NCBI RefSeq assembly: GCF_030690345.1
Contig: NZ_JAUYGV010000006.1
Location: 248,001 to 312,000 of the forward strand
Length of the DNA: 64,000 nucleotides
Direction: 5' to 3'
Source of the DNA: Rheinheimera sp.
GTDB taxonomy: Bacteria > Pseudomonadota > Gammaproteobacteria > Enterobacterales > Alteromonadaceae
Under the pieces are notes generated by a model. The model saw nothing but the letters and a program-made list of their open reading frames with translations. It searched no databases and was not told the DNA's origin. Position numbers and translations under genes: made by a program. This document shows positions 8,245 through 17,088 of the stretch, piece by piece; position 1 is the stretch's first letter; every line of letters begins with the position of its first letter.

Positions 8245-10668
8245 TTAGAATCTTACGTTTACACCAACCCAGAAGTTACGCGCTTTATCTTTATTGTTGT
8301 AGTCATCAACAAAGCTGGCGGAGTAACCGTTTTCACCATTATCATCGCGCACACAGCTGTCGGCTGTTTCGCTACATTCGGTAAAGGCGATGTTGTAGGT
8401 AGTAAAATCACGGTCCAACAGGTTGTTTATCCGCGCATTAAAGGTTACCGACTCGCTGGCTTGGTAAGAGGCACCTAAATGGAACACGTTGTAGGCTTTG
8501 TAATATAACGCTTTATCGTTCTCGACATCCCATGAACGGTAGCGCTTGGTGCGGTATTCTGAAGTCAGGAAGACGTTCAGCGCATCAGTTGCGTCCCAGC
8601 TTAAGGTCAGGTTGGCCATATGTTTGGCACTGCTGCCCAGTGGCCGGCCTTTGTTGGCACCGCTTTTTTGCTCGCTGTCGGTATAGGTGTAGTTAGCGCG
8701 CACTGCCAGGCTATCGGTGGCTTGCCAGCGTCCGGCCAGCTCTGCGCCCTGAATGGTCACTTTATCAATGTTGACGGTTTTGCTACTGGTGGCATAGCCA
8801 AGATCAGCATATTCACCGGTTGGCGCACATTCAATGTTGGTGCCGGTGCCACAAGGCTGCGAAGCGATTTTATCGTCAAAATCGTTCTTAAAGATGGTGG
8901 CATTGAAGTTATGGCCGTTCTGGTGTTGCCAGTAGGCGGCAATCTCGCTTGATATGCTGGTTTCTGCTTCCAAGTCCGGGTTGCCGAACATTGGCGAGGT
9001 ACCCTGACCACCAAAACCAATTACACCGTTGTACAGTTGGGTGGTTTTCGGTGTTTTGTAACCGGTACTGACGCCACCTTTAATAGTCCAGCTTTCGTTT
9101 AGGGTGTATACACCATACAGCCGCGGACTGAGTTGGCTGCCGAACACTTCATGATCATCACGGCGCAAGCCGGCGGTAACAGAGAAATCTTGCGTAGCAT
9201 CCCAGGTATCTTCAGCAAATACCGACCACATATTGTGTTCTTGTACAGCACCAGGTGTACCGCTTTCCATGCCAAAGACACCGTCTTCCAGCTCACCGCG
9301 GATCACCTGAGCACCTACCACCGCAATATGTTGGCCTGCCAGCTCAAACGGCATATCCAGTTTAGCATCCAGCGTATACTGATTGCTGGCCATAACCCGC
9401 TTTGCCCGCGGTAAGAAGGTGGCTTCAGCTAAGTCTTTACGCTCTTCTTCACTGATATCAGCATAAACACCGGTGCCATCAAACATCGCCAGCAACAACT
9501 CACGCTCTGCTGTAGTAAAGGGCAGGGTACGGCCATGGTTTTGTGTATCAACATAAGATAACGACACAAAGCTGTTACCAAAATCCCATTTACCTTCGTG
9601 CGTTATTGACCAGGTATCACGGCTGAACTCTTGGGTTGGGCTGTAACCGATACGTGGGTTAGCACGGCGTGCCCATTCTCCACCGGCATCAATACAGGCT
9701 TGCTCGTTTCGGCCTGCGGCACCTTTACAAAAATTAGCGGCAGCCCAAACGCTGTCGATATTATCTACGGTACCCACCGGATATTGTCTGGAACCATCGT
9801 CGTTAATCACCGGGGTGTTGTCGTACTGCTGCGTTGAAGTTTCAATATCAAACCAGATGCTTTGGTTGCTGGCCGGAGTCCAGCTTAAGCGACCGCCGAA
9901 CACTTCATTGTCGTTGTCGACGGTTTTACCGCCGCTACCAAAACCCAGTGGGCGGTTACGTACTTCGCCATTAGGATATTCAATAGGCGCATACTGCGGC
10001 GTTGATGCCATACGGTTGTAAAAACTGCCGCGCAGTGACATACCCAACACACCCGGGATCAGCGGACCCATTACGTTAAAGTCAGTGGTAATATCTTCAC
10101 CAAAGGCGTCATCGGTTTGCACGGTGCGGCTGTGGCTGACAGAGCCCATCCATTTATCGGTAACTTTTTTGGTAATAATATTGATAACGCCGCCCAAAGC
10201 ATCTGCGCCGTATAAGGTAGATGCCGGGCCGCGGATCACTTCAATGCGGTCTACCGCGTCCAGCGGTGGTATATGGCCAAACTGGTTGCCGCCAAAGTTA
10301 TTCGGGTAAATATCGCCATGGTTATTTTGCCGCTTACCGTCCACCAGTATAAGTGTGTAGTCTGACCCCATACCGCGCATACTAATGCTGCCCTGGCCGG
10401 TTTTATCACGGGTTTCACCTATATCCACACCTTCCAAATCGCGTACCGCATCCAATAAGGTGGTGTAAGGCCGTTTCGCCAACTCTTCCTGTGTAATAAC
10501 CGAAATACTGGCTGGCGCATCCACCAGTTTTTGCTCGAAGCCCGAAGCGGTAACCACGATAACTTCCATATTGTAATCCGGCGCAGCGGCAGCAAGGTTA
10601 GCGTTGGCTGAAGGTAGCGCAAAAACAGCGGCCATGGCGCACGCCAGGGTGGTGGGGCGAAACAACAT
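8245..10668 (-). CDS. TonB-dependent receptor, CirA/FepA-like, probably iron-siderophore
   Basis: 807-residue outer-membrane receptor. A signal peptide ends near Ala-Asn-Ala (residue 23). The TonB box is MEVIVVTAS. The plug domain carries RMRGMG-like SMRGMGSDY, LVDGKR and VIRGPASTLYGADALGGVINI. A 22-strand barrel follows and ends in NFWVGVNVRF with the terminal Phe needed for assembly. AAGGAGT precedes the ATG. A Fur-type palindrome about 75-93 bases upstream of the start codon predicts induction under iron limitation. The ligand cannot be read from sequence. The gene is divergent from a second TonB receptor. Confidence 0.92.
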   Translation of the reverse strand: MLFRPTTLACAMAAVFALPSANANLAAAAPDYNMEVIVVTASGFEQKLVDAPASISVITQEELAKRPYTTLLDAVRDLEGVDIGETRDKTGQGSISMRGMGSDYTLILVDGKRQNNHGDIYPNNFGGNQFGHIPPLDAVDRIEVIRGPASTLYGADALGGVINIITKKVTDKWMGSVSHSRTVQTDDAFGEDITTDFNVMGPLIPGVLGMSLRGSFYNRMASTPQYAPIEYPNGEVRNRPLGFGSGGKTVDNDNEVFGGRLSWTPASNQSIWFDIETSTQQYDNTPVINDDGSRQYPVGTVDNIDSVWAAANFCKGAAGRNEQACIDAGGEWARRANPRIGYSPTQEFSRDTWSITHEGKWDFGNSFVSLSYVDTQNHGRTLPFTTAERELLLAMFDGTGVYADISEEERKDLAEATFLPRAKRVMASNQYTLDAKLDMPFELAGQHIAVVGAQVIRGELEDGVFGMESGTPGAVQEHNMWSVFAEDTWDATQDFSVTAGLRRDDHEVFGSQLSPRLYGVYTLNESWTIKGGVSTGYKTPKTTQLYNGVIGFGGQGTSPMFGNPDLEAETSISSEIAAYWQHQNGHNFNATIFKNDFDDKIASQPCGTGTNIECAPTGEYADLGYATSSKTVNIDKVTIQGAELAGRWQATDSLAVRANYTYTDSEQKSGANKGRPLGSSAKHMANLTLSWDATDALNVFLTSEYRTKRYRSWDVENDKALYYKAYNVFHLGASYQASESVTFNARINNLLDRDFTTYNIAFTECSETADSCVRDDNGENGYSASFVDDYNNKDKARNFWVGVNVRF

Positions 10669-10742
10669 TTTTAACTCCTTTAACAGTGTTATTCAGGCAG
10701 GGATGCCGGGCTGGAACGTAAATTATTGTAAATAGTGTGGCG

Positions 10743-10761
10743 AATGATAATTATTATCATT
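10743..10761. promoter_or_regulatory. Fur box
   Basis: AATGATAATTATTATCATT is a near-perfect 19-bp palindrome matching the Fur consensus (GATAATGATAATCATTATC core). It lies in the divergent intergenic region between two TonB receptor genes, 75 bases before the left gene. It probably represses that gene, and possibly both, when iron is plentiful. Confidence 0.85.
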
Positions 10762-10897
10762 GGTAAGATCAATCAATATATGCATTACCAATAAAATCTG
10801 CAGTTAGCAGCTGGCTGGTGCCATTGCGGGTTCTCAAATAATTAACGCAAATATTCAGCACAGAAATGCTCTGTATCCCCTATAGAAACAAGATATG

Positions 10898-10916
10898 AAT
10901 ACGATTGATTCGTATT
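10898..10916. promoter_or_regulatory. candidate operator, 7-bp inverted repeat
   Basis: AATACGA (10898-10904), spacer TTGAT, TCGTATT (10910-10916): a perfect dyad 56 bases before the second receptor gene. It does not match Fur. It could be the operator of an unidentified regulator, or part of the 5' untranslated region. Confidence 0.45.
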
Positions 10917-10972
10917 TTTTACTATGTTCTAATTGCGCTACTTTGAGCATTTTGTTAAAAAATGGAGTTTGT

Positions 10973-13093
10973 ATGGCCAAATTATCCCTGAGTCTGCTTT
11001 CAGTGGCAGTGGTATCGGCATGCACTGTGGCAGCAGAAGCAGAGCTAAGCACTATTGAGCGCGTTACCATTTTAGGTTCTCAGCAGGCAGCCGCTACTGT
11101 GCCTGGCTCAGCCAGCTATATTTCACAACAGGAATTGGAACAGTTCAGCTATACCGATATATCACGGGTACTGGCCACTACGCCGGGCGTTTATGTGCAG
11201 GAAGAAGACGGTTATGGCCTGCGACCGAATATTGGTATGCGTGGCACCGGCACCGGCCGTAACGACAAAATTACCGTAATGGAAGATGGTGTGCTGATCG
11301 CGCCTGCGCCCTATGTGGCACCTGCAGCCTATTATTTTCCTACTACGGGCCGGCTGGAAGCGGTAGAGATTATTAAAGGTTCGTCTTCGGTAAAATACGG
11401 CCCACGCAGCACCGGCGGCGTAGTAAACCTGGTATCACGCAGCATTCCGCAGGCAGCATTGGCCGGCCGGATTGACGGCGCGCTGGGTGAAGATGGTTTT
11501 CGTAAGCTGCATGGTTTTGTTGGCGGCGAGCGCGATAACTTAGGCGCCGTGATCGAAGGTTACCACTACGGTGCCGACGGCTTTAAAGACTTGTCCAATG
11601 GTGCCGACACCGGCTTTGAAAAAACTGATCTGCTGGCCAAGTTTGCCGGCCGTTTTGGCGCTAATGATGCACACAAGTTACAATTAAAGTTAAGTTATGC
11701 TGATGAAACTTCAGATGAAACTTATGCCGGCTTAACTGACGCCGATTATCAGGCGACACCTTACCGGCGTTATGCCGCCTCGCAAAACGATGTAATGAAC
11801 ACCGAGCATAAAGGCTACCAGTTAAATTATCAGTACGACCTGGCCAATGGTGCTCAATTCAGCACCACTGCCTACTTAAATGATTTCAGCCGCAACTGGT
11901 ATAAAGCCAATCAGGTGGGGTTAGCTAATTTGCAGGCCTATTCTGCGTTTGAAGCTAGCCCCACAGCGGAAGGCATAAATGTCAGCATTCGGGCAAACAA
12001 CCGTAATTATGAATCCAGCGGGATTCAATCCGAATTTACGCTGCCGCTGGCTAAGCATCAGCTGACCTTTGGTGGTCGTTTGCACCAGGATGAAGAAGAC
12101 CGTTTTCAGTGGGATGATATTTACCTGTTACAGCAGGACCTGAGCATGACGCTAACCAGCGCCGGTGTGCCGGGTACCCAGGATAACCGTACGGCATCTG
12201 CGGACGCTTTAGCGTTATATGTACATGACGAGTGGACTATCGATAAGCTGGTCCTCAGTGGCGGCCTGCGCTATGAAGATATCGACACCGAAACGTCAAA
12301 CTGGAACCGTGCACCGGATCGTAACGGTGCTGCCACTGTGCGTAAAGCCAGCGGTTCTATGCTGTTGCCGTCGGTTGGTATGACGTACCGCCTGAATAAC
12401 ACTATGGTGCTGTTGGCTGGTGTACAGAAGGGGTTCTCTCCGGCGGCACCGGCTAACGCCGAACAGGAAGAAGAAGAAAGTCTGAACGCCGAGCTGGGCC
12501 TGCGCTATCAGCAAGGCAGCCGCCGGGCGGAAGTGGTGCTGTTCAGCTCGCACTACGACAATATGCACGGCAACTGTCGGGCCAGCACCGGCTGTAATCC
12601 GGACAACATCGGTGATCAGTATAATTTTGGTGAAGTGCTGGTTAATGGGGTGGAATTCAGCAGTTATCATCAGTATCAGCACCAGCATTACCTGATACCG
12701 ATAAAACTGAGCTATACCTTTACGGATAGCGAATTTCAGTCTGATTTTGACAGTGATATTTTCGGCTCTGTCGAAAATGGCGATAAGATGCCGTATGTGC
12801 CGCAGCATCAGGCCAGCCTCGAAACCGGTATGGTGGCAGAACGTTACTCTGTGTTGGCCCGGCTCAGCTATGTCTCATCGTCACATGCCAGCCTGGATGA
12901 TGCCGGCTTAGATGCCATTGACAGCCGCACCGTGCTGGATTTGTCAGCTAAGTACAACCTGACCCCTAATCAGCAGCTGTATGTTAATGTTGATAACTTG
13001 CTGGATAAAACCTATATCGCTAACCGGGCTAACGGTGGTATCCAGCCGGGTAAACCACGCACCTTATCGGTAGGTTACCGGTTAGACTTCTAA
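10973..13093 (+). CDS. TonB-dependent receptor, FecA-like
   Basis: 706-residue receptor when started at the ATG at 10973, which has GGAG upstream and gives a clean signal peptide (MAKLSLSLLSVAVVSACTVA). An upstream ATG at 10895 would add 26 residues with no signal character and is rejected. The plug carries YVQEEDGYGLRPNIGMRG, RNDKITVMEDG and IIKGSSSVKYGPRSTGGVVN, as in FecA-type ferric dicitrate and related receptors. The barrel ends PRTLSVGYRLDF. Near residue 550 a CRASTGC pair of cysteines may form an extracellular loop disulfide. The ligand is unknown. A strong terminator follows directly. Confidence 0.9.
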   Translation: MAKLSLSLLSVAVVSACTVAAEAELSTIERVTILGSQQAAATVPGSASYISQQELEQFSYTDISRVLATTPGVYVQEEDGYGLRPNIGMRGTGTGRNDKITVMEDGVLIAPAPYVAPAAYYFPTTGRLEAVEIIKGSSSVKYGPRSTGGVVNLVSRSIPQAALAGRIDGALGEDGFRKLHGFVGGERDNLGAVIEGYHYGADGFKDLSNGADTGFEKTDLLAKFAGRFGANDAHKLQLKLSYADETSDETYAGLTDADYQATPYRRYAASQNDVMNTEHKGYQLNYQYDLANGAQFSTTAYLNDFSRNWYKANQVGLANLQAYSAFEASPTAEGINVSIRANNRNYESSGIQSEFTLPLAKHQLTFGGRLHQDEEDRFQWDDIYLLQQDLSMTLTSAGVPGTQDNRTASADALALYVHDEWTIDKLVLSGGLRYEDIDTETSNWNRAPDRNGAATVRKASGSMLLPSVGMTYRLNNTMVLLAGVQKGFSPAAPANAEQEEEESLNAELGLRYQQGSRRAEVVLFSSHYDNMHGNCRASTGCNPDNIGDQYNFGEVLVNGVEFSSYHQYQHQHYLIPIKLSYTFTDSEFQSDFDSDIFGSVENGDKMPYVPQHQASLETGMVAERYSVLARLSYVSSSHASLDDAGLDAIDSRTVLDLSAKYNLTPNQQLYVNVDNLLDKTYIANRANGGIQPGKPRTLSVGYRLDF

Positions 13094-13100
13094 GCCGGTT

Positions 13101-13134
13101 GCATTAAAAAAGCCCGTAAGGGCTTTTTTAATGC
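13101..13134. terminator. bidirectional terminator, 15-bp perfect stem
   Basis: GCATTAAAAAAGCCC (13101-13115), loop GTAA, GGGCTTTTTTAATGC (13120-13134). It sits exactly between the convergent receptor and oxygenase genes and abuts the oxygenase stop codon, so it serves both strands. Confidence 0.93.
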
Positions 13135-13839
13135 TCAACGCTGCGGCGGGCCGTAAATTTGCTCGGCAGTGTTAAACAAGATCCAGCTGGTTAAAATGTA
13201 TTTATCGTTCGATACCGGGATACAACCGCGATGGGTGTGAGTAAAGTAAGCCGGTGCTATTACCATACTGCCGGCTTTGGGCGAAATACTTCTGTTCTGG
13301 TAATAAAACTCTGTTTGGCCTCCCTCGGCTACATCATTTAAATAGAACATAAACAACAAGGTACGGTGCAGCGGCTCGGTACTGCCCTGTTGTGGATACA
13401 CTTCGCTGTGCCAATAACCGTAATTACCTAAACCGGCCTGGTACTTTTGCGCCTGAATATTACCCAGGCGAAATAAGGCGCGGATAAAGTCCATGGTTTT
13501 CGGCTCGCCCAACTCGGCAAAGTTATCGTGCGTAATAGCAACAGGTTGGCCGGTTTGCGGGTGGGCGATGGTTAAACCCAGCGGGCCAATCAGCGCAAAG
13601 TGGTACTTTTTAAAGTATTCACACGCATAGCGCGTAGTGGCTTCCCAAATAACCTTTAAAAACGGCTGGTACTCCGGGTGCTGATACAAATACAAGTCAG
13701 TACTGATTTTTTTACTGGTATCTACGCCAGAACCTGTGCGGCCGGCGGTGGTATGCGGGCTGGCATCAAAGGCATTAATCAGCTGTTGGCAAAACTCGCT
13801 GCTTAACGCATTATCGTACACCTCAATAAAATCAGTCAT
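13135..13839 (-). CDS. 2-oxoglutarate/Fe(II) oxygenase, prolyl-4-hydroxylase fold
   Basis: 234-residue cytoplasmic dioxygenase of the P4H/PKHD type. The C-terminal jelly roll shows iron ligands His144 and Glu146 (WHSEVYP), His203 (FTHTHRG) and the 2-oxoglutarate-binding basic residue Lys213. In most relatives the second ligand is Asp (HxD); here it is Glu, which may still bind iron. FMFYLNDVAEGGQTEF and PKAGSMVIAPA are typical P4H core strands. The substrate is unknown. Such genes often lie beside TonB receptors, as here. The start ATG is only 14 bases from the divergent thioesterase start, so control signals must overlap coding DNA. Confidence 0.85.
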   Translation of the reverse strand: MTDFIEVYDNALSSEFCQQLINAFDASPHTTAGRTGSGVDTSKKISTDLYLYQHPEYQPFLKVIWEATTRYACEYFKKYHFALIGPLGLTIAHPQTGQPVAITHDNFAELGEPKTMDFIRALFRLGNIQAQKYQAGLGNYGYWHSEVYPQQGSTEPLHRTLLFMFYLNDVAEGGQTEFYYQNRSISPKAGSMVIAPAYFTHTHRGCIPVSNDKYILTSWILFNTAEQIYGPPQR

Positions 13840-13853
13840 CAGGTAACCTTGTT

Positions 13854-14249
13854 ATGTGGCAAGACATTTTCTCTCCGCGTTTTTCTGACACGGATGCGCT
13901 CGGGCATATCAACAATACCGTGTTTGCGGTGTGGTTTGAAGGCGCCAGGCAAGGCGTTTTCGAAATTTTTACCCCGCAGCTTAATTTAAAGCAGTGGCCG
14001 CTGATTGTTGCCAGTGTAAAACTGGATTATCACGCCCAAACGCACTACGGCACAGCGGTAGAAATACGCACCTATATCAGCCGTATTGGCGGCAGCTCAT
14101 TTGATGTGTATCAGGAGGTCTGGCAAGCCGGTGTGAAAACCGTGTCGGGTACCGCGGTAATGGTACAGTTTGATTATGCCGGTAATAAGGCCGTAGCCAT
14201 TACGGCTGAACAAAAACAACAGCTTAATCAGCACTTGCTGAATACGTAA
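13854..14249 (+). CDS. hotdog-fold acyl-CoA thioesterase (YbgC/FcbC-like)
   Basis: 131 residues, typical of 4-hydroxybenzoyl-CoA-thioesterase family members that act as homotetramers on acyl-CoA. The active-site region FSDTDALGHINNTVFAVWFEGAR holds the catalytic Asp and the long central helix. VASVKLDYHAQTHYGTAVEI is the following strand pair. No signal peptide, so it is cytoplasmic. The substrate is not predictable. It is divergent from the oxygenase gene with a 14-base gap. Confidence 0.88.
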   Translation: MWQDIFSPRFSDTDALGHINNTVFAVWFEGARQGVFEIFTPQLNLKQWPLIVASVKLDYHAQTHYGTAVEIRTYISRIGGSSFDVYQEVWQAGVKTVSGTAVMVQFDYAGNKAVAITAEQKQQLNQHLLNT

Positions 14250-14341
14250 ACATCGCAGGCAGCGTTTCACTGGTCGTAAAGCTCTGGTATGGTACGTCGT
14301 GGCTGAGTATGGTCAAGATAACAAAAATAACGGAGTCTGCT

Positions 14342-16066
14342 ATGAAAAGCCTGTTTATCGGTGTTGTTACCGGCTTAAGTTTGGTAATGACCACAGTGGC
14401 GCACGGCTATGACCGTATTACCGGTGCGGATTTTGCCAGCCGCTCTGAAGTTATAGCGCCTAATGTAATGGCGGCCACCAGCCAGCCGTTGGCAACCCAA
14501 ATTGCGCTGGATATTATGCGCCGTGGCGGCAATGCCATTGATGCAGCCATTGCTGCCAATGCCGCGCTGGGCTTGATGGAACCCACCGGCAACGGCATCG
14601 GCGGCGACCTATACGCCATAGTGTGGGATGCCAAAACACAAAAGCTGCATGGCTTAAATGCCTCGGGCCGCTCACCACTGAGTTTAAGTTACGATATGCT
14701 GGCGCATGAGCTGCAAAAGCTTGGCCGCACCGATCTGCCGCCGCACGGCATGTTACCGATTAGCGTGCCCGGCGCCGTTGACGGCTGGTTTGAGCTGCAC
14801 CAGAAATTCGGCAGTTTACCGATGGCTGATATTTTGCAACCGGCTATTGGTTATGCTGAAGCCGGCTTTCCGGTCAGCGAATTAATTGCTTATTACTGGG
14901 ACCGCAGTGTGCCGGTGTTAAGTCCGCAACCGGGCGATTTTGCCGGTACCTTTACCCTGAATGGCAAAGCGCCGGCCAAGGGCGAAATGTTTAAAAACCC
15001 GGCGCTGGCCAATACGCTGAAACAGCTGGCCAGCAAGGGCCGTGATGCCTTTTACAAAGGCGATATCGCGGTAGAAATCGACCGCTTTATGCGCGCCAAC
15101 GGTGGCTATTTGCGCTTTGCCGATTTTGCCAATCACCGCTCCAGCTGGGTTGAACCGGTAGGGGTCGATTACAAAGGCTATACCTTGTGGGAGCTGCCAC
15201 CGAATGGCCAGGGCATAGCGGCGCTGCAAATGCTGCAGATCCTGAAGAACTTTGATTTAAAAGCCAGCGGTTTTAATACACCGCAAAGCCTGCACCTGTT
15301 GGTGGAAGCAAAAAAACTGGCCTTTGAAGACAGAGCCAAGTTTTATGCTGACCAGGATTTCAATAAAGCACCGATCCGCGGTTTGATCTCGGCAGAATAC
15401 GGCCGTGAGCGCGCCAAACTCATTACCGATAAGGCCGCAAAACGCGTTGATGCCGGCAATCCTAATCTGTACGAAGGCGATACTATCTATATGACCACTG
15501 CCGACAAAGACGGCAATATGGTGTCATTAATTCAAAGCAACTACCGTGGTATGGGTTCAGGTGTGGTGGTGCCCGGGTTGGGTTTTGTGTTTCAGGATCG
15601 CGGCCAGCTGTTTTCGATGGATAAGCAACACGCCAATGTGTACGAACCCGGCAAACGGCCGTTTAATACTATTATTCCGGCTTTTATTACTAAAGACGAC
15701 AAGCCGCTGGTGAGCTTTGGTGTAATGGGCGGCGCTATGCAGCCACAGGGCCATGTGCAAATTTTGATCAATATGGCCGATTACGGCATGAACCTGCAGG
15801 AAGCCGGCGACGCCGCGCGCTGGCAGCACCTGGGCAGCACCGAACCCACCGACGGCAGTGAGATGTACCTGCAAAACGGTGGTTACATTGAAGTAGAGCG
15901 CGGTGTGCCTTATGAAACTGTGCGTGAACTGATGAAAAAAGGCCACGATGTACGCTATGGTTTGGGCGGTTATGGTGGTTACCAGGCCATTATGCGCGAC
16001 CATGCCAACGGTGTTTGGGTGGGCGCATCGGAATCACGTAAAGACGGCCAGGCAGCAGGTTACTGA
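14342..16066 (+). CDS. ggt: gamma-glutamyltransferase, periplasmic
   Basis: 574 residues from the ATG at 14342, which has CGGAG upstream and begins a signal peptide cut after AHG near residue 22. An in-frame ATG at 14309 lacks these. It is an Ntn-hydrolase of the gamma-glutamyltransferase family. GGNAIDAAIAAN and GNGIGGDLYAIV are family blocks. The self-cleavage nucleophile is expected at Thr381 (EGDTIYMTTADKDGNMVS), and the glycine-rich binding loop is at FGVMGGAMQPQGH. It probably releases glutamate from gamma-glutamyl peptides such as glutathione. The nucleophile context differs slightly from the usual DTTH, so substrate preference may differ. The next gene starts 2 bases after its stop. 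Confidence 0.9.
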   Translation: MKSLFIGVVTGLSLVMTTVAHGYDRITGADFASRSEVIAPNVMAATSQPLATQIALDIMRRGGNAIDAAIAANAALGLMEPTGNGIGGDLYAIVWDAKTQKLHGLNASGRSPLSLSYDMLAHELQKLGRTDLPPHGMLPISVPGAVDGWFELHQKFGSLPMADILQPAIGYAEAGFPVSELIAYYWDRSVPVLSPQPGDFAGTFTLNGKAPAKGEMFKNPALANTLKQLASKGRDAFYKGDIAVEIDRFMRANGGYLRFADFANHRSSWVEPVGVDYKGYTLWELPPNGQGIAALQMLQILKNFDLKASGFNTPQSLHLLVEAKKLAFEDRAKFYADQDFNKAPIRGLISAEYGRERAKLITDKAAKRVDAGNPNLYEGDTIYMTTADKDGNMVSLIQSNYRGMGSGVVVPGLGFVFQDRGQLFSMDKQHANVYEPGKRPFNTIIPAFITKDDKPLVSFGVMGGAMQPQGHVQILINMADYGMNLQEAGDAARWQHLGSTEPTDGSEMYLQNGGYIEVERGVPYETVRELMKKGHDVRYGLGGYGGYQAIMRDHANGVWVGASESRKDGQAAGY

Positions 16067-16068
16067 GT

Positions 16069-17076
16069 ATGACACTGGATTTGGCCGCGCTGCCGTCACC
16101 GCGCGAAGTCAGCGGTGTCACGGCCGCCAATTTCGCTGCTGAAATAACCGATATTTATCAGCCGGCAGTGCTGCGCGGTTTTGCCGGCCACTGGCCACTG
16201 GTGCAGGCGGCACAGCAGTCAGATGCTGATGCCGGCCGCTATTTACAACAGCACAGCCTGGATAAGCCTCAGGCATTGTTGCAGTTGCCGGCCCACCTGA
16301 ATGGTCGCTTGTTTTACAATGACAGCTTAACCGGCATGAATTTCAGCGGTAGCCAGACGCGTATGACGGCAGCGATAGAACGGATGTTGCAGGCAAAACC
16401 CGACGGAGATCGCTATTGCCTGCAATGCGTGCCGGTGCGGGATAACTTTGCCGGACTGGCGCTGGATAACCCGTTGCTGAGTGCTGATACTAAATCGTTT
16501 ATCTGGCTGGGCAACGGCATTACAGTGCCGGCGCACTTTGATGAAGCCAGCAATATCGCCGTGGTCGTAGCCGGCAAACGCCGTTTTACCTTGTTTCCAC
16601 CGCAGCAGCTGGCCAATTTATATATTGGCCCGCTTGACTTAACCCCGGCCGGCCAGCCGGTGAGTATGGTAAATATGTTGCAGCCAGATTTAACTGCCCA
16701 CCCCAATTACCCCAAAGCCTACGCTGCCGCACTATCGGTAGAGCTATACCCTGGCGATGCTATCTATATTCCGACACCCTGGTGGCACCATGTACAGTCG
16801 CTGTCGGCGTTTAATGTGCTGGTAAATTACTGGTGGAGTAATGTCTATGTCGCCAGTGCGTTGCCGTTTCCAATGCTGCTGCATGCGATCCTGGCATTCA
16901 AACATCTACCGGACGGCCAACGCCAGGCCTGGCAATATATGCTGCAGCACTACCTGTTTGCCGAAAACGGTGACCCGGCAGCATATTTGCCAGCTCAGGC
17001 GAAAGGTATTTTAGGCGAGATGACGCCACAACTTGCGCAGGGCCTGCAGCGCTGGTTAGCTGCGCAGTTGAAATAG
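16069..17076 (+). CDS. JmjC/cupin-8 2-oxoglutarate oxygenase (FIH-like)
   Basis: 335-residue protein of the cupin_8/JmjC type. The iron triad is readable: His156 and Asp158 in PAHFDEASN, and His241 in IPTPWWHHVQS, closely matching the human FIH motif WWHHIES. YPGDAIYIP and GKRRFTLFPP are core strands. No signal peptide, so it should hydroxylate a cytoplasmic target, perhaps a protein side chain. It starts 2 bases after the gamma-glutamyltransferase stop and must be co-transcribed with it, although the partners sit in different compartments. Similar genes in Alteromonadales often lie near TonB receptors. The target is unknown. Confidence 0.87.
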   Translation: MTLDLAALPSPREVSGVTAANFAAEITDIYQPAVLRGFAGHWPLVQAAQQSDADAGRYLQQHSLDKPQALLQLPAHLNGRLFYNDSLTGMNFSGSQTRMTAAIERMLQAKPDGDRYCLQCVPVRDNFAGLALDNPLLSADTKSFIWLGNGITVPAHFDEASNIAVVVAGKRRFTLFPPQQLANLYIGPLDLTPAGQPVSMVNMLQPDLTAHPNYPKAYAAALSVELYPGDAIYIPTPWWHHVQSLSAFNVLVNYWWSNVYVASALPFPMLLHAILAFKHLPDGQRQAWQYMLQHYLFAENGDPAAYLPAQAKGILGEMTPQLAQGLQRWLAAQLK

Positions 17077-17088
17077 CCTGATACAGCG

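Noticed and set aside
12296..12808. 170-codon minus-strand frame inside the FecA-like receptor gene
   Set aside because: Antisense shadow of a well-supported receptor gene; no signal peptide, domain or ribosome binding site.
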